A stretch of DNA of 14,799 bases from CAYHDN01 sp964355425 (GTDB lineage: Bacteria > Patescibacteriota > UBA1384 > XYA2-FULL-43-10 > CAINNR01). The position numbers and the translations under genes are program-made. Position 1 is the stretch's first letter; each line of letters opens with the position of its first letter. Shown here piece after piece: positions 6,106-12,130 of this stretch. The notes below the pieces were generated by a model. The model had not been told where the DNA came from, made no database searches, and saw nothing but the letters and a program-made list of their open reading frames with translations. The stretch is taken from positions 1 to 14,799 of the forward strand of contig CAYHDN010000017.1 in NCBI GenBank assembly GCA_964355425.1, written 5' to 3'.

Positions 6106-6405
6106 TTACTCTCCTTTTTTGTTATTCTTCATTAATGATATCACTTCCGTTGCCATTTTTCGAATAAATTCAAAAGTTAGGATGCTCTGCTTAAATTTTT
6201 CCAAGGAAGCGATCGTTCTCTCAATAAATTCCTTAAATTCATTAGTTGTAGTTTTTGCCATCACGGCAATATCTTCAAATTTCTTGATTAATTTACCGAT
6301 TTGAATTCGAATGATAATCGCCCAGACAAGAAGCACGATCATAAAAACCGTTCCTACAATGCTAAAAATACTGACAGAAATTTGAAAAAAACTATTTAAG
6401 TTCAT
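6106..6405 (-). CDS. Small membrane protein with cytoplasmic coiled coil (DUF948-like layout)
   Basis: With the ATG at 6405, preceded by AAAGGAG, the product has 99 residues. It has one N-terminal TM helix (about 9-33, VSIFSIVGTVFMIVLLVWAI and onward) and a charged helical remainder (IGKLIKKFEDIAVMAKTTTN and onward). TM-plus-coiled-coil proteins next to YtxH are often DUF948 family members, and that is my best guess from the layout only. A longer frame reaching 6576 is rejected because it would run through the promoter. It forms a two-gene operon with the YtxH-like gene and diverges from leuS. Confidence 0.75.
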   Translation of the reverse strand: MNLNSFFQISVSIFSIVGTVFMIVLLVWAIIIRIQIGKLIKKFEDIAVMAKTTTNEFKEFIERTIASLEKFKQSILTFEFIRKMATEVISLMKNNKKGE

Positions 6406-6423
6406 TTTGCTCCTTTCTCTATC

Positions 6424-6452
6424 ATTATAACACAAATTTATTTGCTTGTTAA
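6424..6452 (-). promoter_or_regulatory. Strong promoter of the small membrane protein / YtxH operon
   Basis: On the minus strand, TTAACA (6447-6452) and a perfect TATAAT (6424-6429) are 17 bases apart. The -35 matches the consensus at 5 of 6 positions. It lies about 20 bases upstream of the gene's ATG, leaving a very short leader with AAAGGAG. Confidence 0.75.
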
Positions 6453-6474
6453 AACCGGTAAATTTTGCTAAAAT
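6446..6474 (+). promoter_or_regulatory. leuS promoter, overlapping the divergent promoter
   Basis: TTGTTA (6446-6451) and TAAAAT (6469-6474) are 17 bases apart, with an upstream TGC making an extended -10. The -35 box shares five bases with the -35 box of the divergent minus-strand promoter, so both cannot be occupied at once. Confidence 0.6.
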
Positions 6475-6500
6475 TTGATATATAAAGCAGAGAGTTTTTA

Positions 6501-6512
6501 ATGGCTTGGTAG
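6501..6512 (+). other. Minimal leader ORF (Met-Ala-Trp-stop) in the leuS leader
   Basis: ATG GCT TGG TAG lies inside the predicted leuS leader, four bases before the leuS ATG, and follows a GAGAG stretch at 6489-6494. leuS itself has no clear Shine-Dalgarno site, so termination and re-initiation at the leuS start is conceivable. It may be chance. Confidence 0.2.
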
Positions 6513-6516
6513 CGTC

Positions 6517-8988
6517 ATGAATGAATATGATCCTAAAAAAATTGAAGAAAAATGGCGGAAAATTTGGCTGGATCAAAAGACTTTTGAAACCATCGATGAT
6601 AGCACGAAGGAAAAACTTTACGCGCTGGTTGAATTTCCTTACCCATCAGGCGATGGATTACATGTCGGTCACACTCGCTCATACTCCGCTCTAGATGCCT
6701 ACTCGCGAAAGAAGCGTCTTGAGGGCTACAACGTTCTCTATCCGATTGGTTACGATGCATTCGGATTACCGACAGAAAATACTGCGATAAAAGAAGGCAA
6801 AAAGCCACAGCAAATAACACTACGAAATGTTGCTGTCTTTCGTCAGCAAATGCAAAAGATGGGTTTTTCTTTTGATTGGTCAAGAGAAATCAATACGACC
6901 GATTCAAGTTATTATCGCTGGACACAGTGGATATTTTTGCAGTTTTATAAACACGGAATGGTCAATGGCAAATTAATTAAAATTGCCGATGATAATAATA
7001 CCACCCACCGACTTGCTTATCAAGATGAGATTCCAATAAACTGGTGTCCGTCTTGTAAAACTGGTTTAGCGAATGAGGAAGTTGTAGCCGGACTTTGCGA
7101 AAGATGCCAAAGTCAGGTCGAAAAAAGAAGGCAAAAACAATGGCTTTTGCGTATCACTGCCTATGCCGATCGATTAATTGATGACCTTAAAACAGTCGAT
7201 TATCCCGAAAGTGTTGCAACCAGCCAAATTAACTGGATCGGGCGCTCTGAGGGTTCAAACATCATTTTTGACTTAAAGGATTCAAGGGAAAAAATTGATG
7301 TCTACACTACTCGGGCTGACACATTATTTGGTTGTACTTGGGTAGTTCTGGCGCCCGAACATGAGCTAATCTCGAAACTAAAATCTAATATCTCAAACCT
7401 GAAAGAGGTTGAAGAATACATCATCAAATCGCAAAACAAATCAGACCTGGAGAGAACTGAATTACAAAAAGAGAAAACCGGTGTAGAACTAAAGGGAGTT
7501 AAGGCAATTAATCCTATTAATGGGGAAGAAGTTGCGGTTTGGGTCGCTGATTACGTTTTGGGCCACTATGGCACCGGTGCAGTGATGGCTGTCCCGGCTC
7601 ACGATCAAAGAGATTTTGATTTTGCTAAAAAATATGGAATTGAAATTATAGAAGTAATTTCTCTAATCGAAAATCAAAAATCGAAAATCAAAAGTCAACC
7701 GGATTGTGCTTTAATCGAATATGGCGTCTTGATGAACTCTGATGGTTTTGATGGTTTATCATCCGGCGAAGCCAAGAAACAAATTACTGAAAAATTGAAA
7801 GAATCAGATCATGGCGATTTTACTATCAACTATAAACTGCGTGATTGGATTTTTTCCCGCCAGCATTATTGGGGCGAGCCGATCCCGCTCATTCATTGTG
7901 AAAAATGTGGAATTGTACCGGTGCCGGAAGATCAACTACCTGTAATATTGCCCGATGTTGAGAAATATCATCCAACAAATACCGGAGAATCTCCACTAGC
8001 CGAGATTATCGATTGGGTTAATACTACTTGTCCAAAATGTGATGGCATGGCAAAACGTGAAACTGATACCATGCCGAACTGGGCCGGATCCAGTTGGTAC
8101 TTTTTACGGTATCTTGATCCAAAAAACGATCAGGAATTTGCATCTCGCGAAAAAATGGATTATTGGATGCCGGTTGATGTTTATAACGGCGGAATGGAGC
8201 ACACAACTCTTCATCTTCTCTACTCGCGTTTTTGGTATAAATTTTTAGCGGATTTAAAACTGGTTCAGGGTGCGGAGCCATATAATAAAAGAATTTCACA
8301 TGGCATGATCTTGGGGGCTGACCATCAGAAAATGAGTAAATCATTCGGAAATGTAATTAATCCTGATTCGATTGTTGAAAAATATGGTGCCGATACATTG
8401 CGTACCTATATTTTGTTTATTGGACCCTACAATGAAGCTGCTGTCTGGAATTCATCAAGCATTGGTGGCGTTGATCGTTTTCTTAAGCGTTTTTGGCAAC
8501 TATTAGATTTTGTATCCAATGATGAAACTATCGATTTGAAACGCTTTGTTAACCGAACGATTAAAAAAATCAGCGAAGATTTTGACTCTTTTCATTTTAA
8601 TACAGCCGTTTCAGGATTGATGGAAATGGCAAATTTTGTCAGTAAAGAAAAAATGATTTCAAAAGATTCTATGACAAAAATTATTCAGCTTCTATATCCG
8701 ATTGCTCCGCATATATCCGCAGAAATGTATGGAATTCTGGTAAATAAAGACATTACGGCATCCAAATGGCCAAGTTACGACAGTAGTATAATCGCTAGCG
8801 AAAAAATCAACATCGCTATTCAAATTAATGGCAAAGTCCGCGATCAAATTGAGGTTTCACCCGATGAGTCTGAAAGTAAAATTAAAGAAATTACACTTGC
8901 ATCGGAAAAGACCAAGGGCTGGATTCCTAAATCCGGCATCAAGAAATTCATTTATGTAAAGGGCAAAATTGTCAGCATTGTGGTTTAG
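6517..8988 (+). CDS. leuS: Leucyl-tRNA synthetase
   Basis: The 823-residue class I synthetase charges tRNA-Leu with leucine in the cytoplasm. Visible are the FPYPSG segment and HVGH (49-52, the HIGH motif), a zinc-binding pair CPSC (177-180) with CERC (194-197), and the CP1 editing domain with YTTRADTLFGCTW and GTGAVMAVPAHDQRDFDFA. A second pair, CEKC (461-464) with CPKC (505-508), follows, then TMPNWAGSSWYFLRY, KMSKS (605-609) and the anticodon-binding C-terminus ending in INGKVRDQI. Length is slightly below the E. coli enzyme (about 860). A short tandem repeat at 7667-7694 lies within the gene. The start is the first ATG after the promoter, but no good ribosome-binding site precedes it. rpmF follows after 85 bases without an obvious terminator. 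Confidence 0.97.
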   Translation: MNEYDPKKIEEKWRKIWLDQKTFETIDDSTKEKLYALVEFPYPSGDGLHVGHTRSYSALDAYSRKKRLEGYNVLYPIGYDAFGLPTENTAIKEGKKPQQITLRNVAVFRQQMQKMGFSFDWSREINTTDSSYYRWTQWIFLQFYKHGMVNGKLIKIADDNNTTHRLAYQDEIPINWCPSCKTGLANEEVVAGLCERCQSQVEKRRQKQWLLRITAYADRLIDDLKTVDYPESVATSQINWIGRSEGSNIIFDLKDSREKIDVYTTRADTLFGCTWVVLAPEHELISKLKSNISNLKEVEEYIIKSQNKSDLERTELQKEKTGVELKGVKAINPINGEEVAVWVADYVLGHYGTGAVMAVPAHDQRDFDFAKKYGIEIIEVISLIENQKSKIKSQPDCALIEYGVLMNSDGFDGLSSGEAKKQITEKLKESDHGDFTINYKLRDWIFSRQHYWGEPIPLIHCEKCGIVPVPEDQLPVILPDVEKYHPTNTGESPLAEIIDWVNTTCPKCDGMAKRETDTMPNWAGSSWYFLRYLDPKNDQEFASREKMDYWMPVDVYNGGMEHTTLHLLYSRFWYKFLADLKLVQGAEPYNKRISHGMILGADHQKMSKSFGNVINPDSIVEKYGADTLRTYILFIGPYNEAAVWNSSSIGGVDRFLKRFWQLLDFVSNDETIDLKRFVNRTIKKISEDFDSFHFNTAVSGLMEMANFVSKEKMISKDSMTKIIQLLYPIAPHISAEMYGILVNKDITASKWPSYDSSIIASEKINIAIQINGKVRDQIEVSPDESESKIKEITLASEKTKGWIPKSGIKKFIYVKGKIVSIVV
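7667..7694 (+). repeat. 14-bp tandem duplication inside leuS
   Basis: Two adjacent 14-base units (TCGAAAATCAAAAA then TCGAAAATCAAAAG) match at 13 of 14 positions. They encode a low-complexity Asn-Gln-Lys-Ser-Lys-Ile stretch near the end of the editing-domain region, where E. coli LeuRS, as I recall it, has an acidic loop of similar length. The reading frame is kept. Confidence 0.5.
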
Positions 8989-8999
8989 GCTTGAATTTT

Positions 9000-9027
9000 T
9001 TGTCATTTTTTGTCATACTGATAAAGT
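9000..9027 (+). promoter_or_regulatory. Possible promoter for rpmF-nusB-rnc
   Basis: TTGTCA (9000-9005, 5 of 6) and TAAAGT (9022-9027, 4 of 6) are 16 bases apart in the leuS-rpmF gap. The -35 lies in a tandem TTTTTTGTCA repeat (8996-9015). It would allow the ribosomal protein operon to be transcribed apart from leuS. Confidence 0.4.
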
Positions 9028-9049
9028 AAATTCCATTATTTACACTTTG

Positions 9050-9067
9050 AGTTTTAAGCTTTAAACT
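9050..9067. promoter_or_regulatory. Near-perfect palindrome in the rpmF leader
   Basis: AGTTTTAAGCTTTAAACT is palindromic except for one symmetric base pair and ends six bases before the rpmF ATG, where a Shine-Dalgarno site would be expected. It could be a protein-binding site or a weak RNA hairpin. The AT-rich composition also makes chance plausible. Confidence 0.3.
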
Positions 9068-9073
9068 TTTATT

Positions 9074-9292
9074 ATGGCTGAGCCCAAAAAGAAAAGCAGT
9101 AAAAGCCGGACAAGACAGCGTCGTCATCAAATTAAACTTTCGTCCAGTAATTATATTTACTGTGAAAAGTGTCATGAGCCAAAGACAAGACACCAGATTT
9201 GCTATAATTGCGGGACATATCGCGGTAAGAAGGTGATGGAGACTGAAAAGAAGCCTGAAGTTCATGAAGAAGTTAAAGAAGAAGGTAAATAA
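9074..9292 (+). CDS. rpmF: 50S ribosomal protein L32
   Basis: This 72-residue protein has the L32 layout: a basic N-terminus (MAEPKKKSSKSRTRQRRHQI), then a four-cysteine zinc ribbon CEKC (30-33) and CYNC (43-46), then GTYRGKKV. The N-terminus is typical except for a Glu where most have Val-Pro. An acidic tail after residue 55 (METEKKPEVHEEVKEEGK) is longer than usual for the family. No Shine-Dalgarno site is evident before the ATG, only an AT-rich leader with a palindrome. nusB follows after 40 bases. Confidence 0.93.
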   Translation: MAEPKKKSSKSRTRQRRHQIKLSSSNYIYCEKCHEPKTRHQICYNCGTYRGKKVMETEKKPEVHEEVKEEGK

Positions 9293-9305
9293 ATATTTTG
9301 GAGCG

Positions 9306-9325
9306 CCTGCCTGCCGGCAGGCAGG
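9306..9325. repeat. 20-bp perfect palindrome (CPR-type), in front of nusB
   Basis: CCTGCCTGCCGGCAGGCAGG reads the same on both strands and lies seven bases before the nusB ATG. A diverged copy occurs at 9752-9771. I remember this GC-rich palindrome as a dispersed repeat in CPR genomes, where it often appears translated as PACRQAG or LPAGR. As RNA it would fold into a very stable hairpin next to, or including, the purine-rich CAGGGA used as ribosome-binding site. Confidence 0.75.
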
Positions 9326-9332
9326 GACAAAT

Positions 9333-9797
9333 ATGAACCGACATCTCTCCCGAATGGTTACTATGCAAGCAATTTATGAATGGAATTTTCGCCCTGATTC
9401 TAATATCTCGGAAATTCTTGAGCGAAGCATTGCTGAATTTAGGGACGACATAGACATTGAGTTCGTCAAGAATACGATCAAAGGAATTTGCGAAAAAAAA
9501 GACGAGCTGGAAAAAGAAATTGAAGTTTGTGCTCCCGAATGGCCAATTGAGCAAATCTCCTGTATCGACAAATCAATTCTAGAAATTTCAATTTTTGAGC
9601 TTTTTTATTCAAATGACGTTCCGGCAAAAGTTTCAATTAATGAAGCAGTCGAGCTATCGAAACAATTTGGCAATGATAACTCTTCGAAATTCATTAACGG
9701 AGTTTTGGGAACAGTTTATGACAATCATAAGGATATTATTGAAAAGAAGGCCGTGCCTACCGGCAGGCAGGAAGTGGAAAATGCTGGAAAAAATTGA
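9333..9797 (+). CDS. nusB: Transcription antitermination factor NusB
   Basis: The 154-residue all-helical RNA-binding protein belongs to the NusB family, which with NusE (S10) binds boxA RNA and promotes antitermination, notably in rRNA operons. Family signs are the N-terminal MNRHLSRMVTMQAIYEWNF, the central DKSILEISIFELFYS, and VPAKVSINEAVELSKQFGND followed by FINGVLGTVYD. I chose the ATG at 9333, since a longer frame from 9264 would translate the palindrome and overlap rpmF. The last 15 or so residues (from AVPTGRQEVEN) are encoded by a second palindrome copy and look like a tail acquired by repeat insertion. It overlaps rnc by 17 bases. Confidence 0.9.
   Translation: MNRHLSRMVTMQAIYEWNFRPDSNISEILERSIAEFRDDIDIEFVKNTIKGICEKKDELEKEIEVCAPEWPIEQISCIDKSILEISIFELFYSNDVPAKVSINEAVELSKQFGNDNSSKFINGVLGTVYDNHKDIIEKKAVPTGRQEVENAGKN
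9752..9771. repeat. Second, diverged palindrome copy at the nusB/rnc junction
   Basis: This stretch matches the 9306-9325 palindrome at 18 of 20 bases (changes at 9753 and 9759), so one arm has decayed and the hairpin is weaker. It lies inside the nusB 3' end. Its GGCAGG arm, running into GGAAG, ends nine bases before the rnc ATG and provides the likely ribosome-binding site. Confidence 0.7.
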
Positions 9798-10476
9798 CGA
9801 TTTTGCAAAAAATTTAAAGTTGAATTTTTCTGACAAGAATTTACTTTGTCAAGTTTTTATTCACCGTTCCTATCTTAACGAGCACAGAAGTGCTGGACTT
9901 AAGCAAAACGAACGGCTTGAATTCTTGGGTGATGCCGTTTTGGAATTGGCTGTAACTGAAAATCTATTTGCTAAATATGATCGTCCCGAGGGCGAAATGA
10001 CTTCATGGAGAAGCGCATTAGTCAAAGGTGAATCTCTCTCAGCTGAAGCCCGTCGGATAGGCATGGACGAATATATTTGCGTCAGTCGCGGTGAGGCTAA
10101 AAATAGCGGGAAAGCCAGAGATTTAATTTTAGCGAATGCTTTAGAGGCATTAATCGGTGCCATCTATATAGATCAAGGCTATAACGAGGCAAAAAAGTTC
10201 GTCGAAGAGCATATTATCTACAAACTTGATGAAATATTAGAGAATCAGCATTATATTGATGCCAAAAGTCAATTACAGGAAATTGCTCAAGAAAAGTTCT
10301 CTATCACTCCTACTTACGAAACGATATCAGAAACCGGCCCAGACCACAACAAAAAATTTATTGTAGGCGTCTATATAGGTAAGAAAAAAGTCGGCGATGG
10401 TGAGGGAAACTCCAAACAGCAAGCGCAAATTGCTGCTGCCGCCAAAGCACTAGAGGAAAACGATCTATTTAATTAG
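9781..10476 (+). CDS. rnc: Ribonuclease III
   Basis: The 231-residue enzyme cuts double-stranded RNA, including rRNA precursors. The RNase III signature NERLEFLGDAVLEL spans 43-56, with E44, E47 and D51 present. E70 is in the EGEM segment. In the second acidic motif, LILANALEALIGAIYID (115-131), E122 is present but residue 119 is Asn, where E. coli has Asp114. Residues about 156-228 form a double-stranded RNA-binding domain ending GEGNSKQQAQIAAAAKALEE. The ATG at 9781 gives the normal length and follows GGAAG, while frames starting further upstream only read through nusB. It overlaps nusB by 17 bases, and its last four bases overlap the convergent dacA gene. Confidence 0.95.
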   Translation: MLEKIDDFAKNLKLNFSDKNLLCQVFIHRSYLNEHRSAGLKQNERLEFLGDAVLELAVTENLFAKYDRPEGEMTSWRSALVKGESLSAEARRIGMDEYICVSRGEAKNSGKARDLILANALEALIGAIYIDQGYNEAKKFVEEHIIYKLDEILENQHYIDAKSQLQEIAQEKFSITPTYETISETGPDHNKKFIVGVYIGKKKVGDGEGNSKQQAQIAAAAKALEENDLFN

Positions 10477-11435
10477 TCTTTCCAAATTACGTTATCAAAA
10501 CCCCAGTCGAGCAACTTGCGAGCTTCATCAGCCGAAGCAGAGGCGGTATCTTGGTATGTTCCTAAAATAACGACAATTAATCCATGGCCGTTTCTTTCCG
10601 CAGCGCCAACCAGGCAGTGACTGGCTTCAGGCATAAAACCGGTTTTAACCCCAATTGCGCCCGGATATTGATACTCATCAACTAAACGATTAGAATTTTT
10701 TAGAACGTGATAAATCGTCTTGTCAATATTTGTAGCAACATAATCGGTTGTAGCTACAATTTTTCTGAAAGTCGAATTTTTAAGAGCATAACGGGTGATT
10801 ATCGCCAAATCATTAGCTGAAGAGTAGCCGCTGGCATCCAGACCAGCCGGATCTAAGTAGTTTGTATCCTCCATTCCTAATTCTTCGGCTTTCTGGTTCA
10901 TTTTCTTAACAAAAGTGTCAATATCTCTCTTTTCACTTTTGTCCATATACGAGGCAAGCGCGTAGGCTGAATCATTGCCTGATTTAATCAGCATGCAATA
11001 AAGAAGTTCTAAAACTGAAATTTTTTCGCCGACTCTTAAATTTGCGTCGGCACCGGCCTGGGTTGTGGCCGGGGCTGGAATAGTCACTACTTCATTAAGG
11101 CTGTAGTTTTCAAGCGCAACGATTGCTGACATTATTTTCGTCGTCGAGGCTATCGGTACGCGTTTTGTAGGATCTTTTTGGTTTAGTATTTCACCACTTT
11201 CCAGATCAACTAGTATATACTCTCTGGTATTAATATAGGCTTCTGGCGCTCCAGAGCGAATTTCTGGCAATTGTAAAATATCGGGTATTTGCTGACTCAT
11301 ATTTCCAGCTTTGGCGGAGGAAACATTCTCATTGCTGTAAAAACTGGCGATTTTCTGATCAATCTTTCCGGAGGATAGAGAAAAACCGACCAAATTATAA
11401 ACCAGTGACAAAATTATTAATGGTTTTAAGATCAT
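10473..11435 (-). CDS. D-alanyl-D-alanine carboxypeptidase (S11 family, DacA-like)
   Basis: The 320-residue serine enzyme is predicted to trim the terminal D-Ala from peptidoglycan stem peptides outside the membrane. An N-terminal hydrophobic segment (3-21) is a signal peptide or anchor. The three active-site motifs are present: STTK (97-100), SGN (152-154) and KTG (264-266). The protein stops soon after the catalytic domain, so the C-terminal beta domain and amphipathic anchor helix of E. coli PBP5 are absent. A membrane-tethering role then falls to the N-terminus. The ATG overlaps the rluB-type stop by four bases (ATGA), so translation is coupled. Its stop overlaps that of rnc on the other strand. 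Confidence 0.92.
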   Translation of the reverse strand: MILKPLIILSLVYNLVGFSLSSGKIDQKIASFYSNENVSSAKAGNMSQQIPDILQLPEIRSGAPEAYINTREYILVDLESGEILNQKDPTKRVPIASTTKIMSAIVALENYSLNEVVTIPAPATTQAGADANLRVGEKISVLELLYCMLIKSGNDSAYALASYMDKSEKRDIDTFVKKMNQKAEELGMEDTNYLDPAGLDASGYSSANDLAIITRYALKNSTFRKIVATTDYVATNIDKTIYHVLKNSNRLVDEYQYPGAIGVKTGFMPEASHCLVGAAERNGHGLIVVILGTYQDTASASADEARKLLDWGFDNVIWKD

Positions 11436-12130
11436 AAGACGTCATTTTTGGAAATTTTTTTAAGCTCTCCCGGATGGAGTTTAAGTTTCGATAAATACAA
11501 TTTTCCAACTTTTGATCTGACCAATTTTGAAATCTCCAAACCAATTTTTCCAGCAATTACTCGAAGCTGACGATTTTTGCCTTCATGAATTATAACTTCA
11601 AGCTTATTTTTAGCGACAAATTTTACACGATCAACTTTATAATTTTCGCCATGAAACTTGACGCCAAATTTAAATGTCCTGATAATTCCCTCTTTCCCGA
11701 CTCTTGTTGGTTTACTGACAAATTCCAATTGATAGACTTTTTCTTTAATATTACTCGGATGATTAAGCTCGTTGGCAAAATCGCCATCATCAGTTAAAAT
11801 CAATAGGCCTTCAGAATCTTTGTCAAGTCTTCCAACAGGAAACAGCCTAGAATCCTTCGGTAGAAATTTGGAAATTCCTTCGCCCTGCTCATCGGAAAGT
11901 GAAGATATAATACCTTTGGGCTTGTAAAATGCAAAATATTGATTCGAAGTTTTTCTCTTCACTTCTTTCCCATCAACTGTCACGAAATTAATTTTGGGAT
12001 TTATTGAATTCCCGATTTTAGCCGTCCTGCCATCAATACAAACTACCCCACCAGCAATTAACTCGTCGGCTTTGCGCCGTGAACAAACGCCAGATTCTGA
12101 AAGATATTTATTTAGTCTGATATTAGTCAT
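11432..12130 (-). CDS. rluB: RsuA/RluB-family rRNA pseudouridine synthase
   Basis: The 232-residue protein isomerises a specific uridine in rRNA to pseudouridine. Residues 4-50 form an S4 RNA-binding domain (LNKYLSESGVCSRRKADELI). The catalytic domain follows, with GRLDKDSEGLLILTDDGDF (100-118, catalytic Asp103), YQLEFVSKPT, and the family end EGKNRQLRVIAGKIGLEISK. RluB (23S rRNA) is the more likely subtype because of length and the S4 plus GRLDxxSEGLL form, but RsuA-type 16S activity cannot be excluded, so the symbol is tentative. It overlaps aspS by 8 bases and dacA by 4. Confidence 0.85.
   Translation of the reverse strand: MTNIRLNKYLSESGVCSRRKADELIAGGVVCIDGRTAKIGNSINPKINFVTVDGKEVKRKTSNQYFAFYKPKGIISSLSDEQGEGISKFLPKDSRLFPVGRLDKDSEGLLILTDDGDFANELNHPSNIKEKVYQLEFVSKPTRVGKEGIIRTFKFGVKFHGENYKVDRVKFVAKNKLEVIIHEGKNRQLRVIAGKIGLEISKLVRSKVGKLYLSKLKLHPGELKKISKNDVL

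Noticed and set aside
6406..6576. N-terminal extension of the 99-residue minus-strand membrane protein up to 6576
   Set aside because: It would run through the divergent promoters and into leuS. The ATG at 6405 has AAAGGAG and begins a normal TM segment.
9264..9332. Longer nusB start overlapping the end of rpmF
   Set aside because: It would translate the palindrome into ACRQAG, which is not part of NusB, and the family N-terminus begins at the ATG at 9333.
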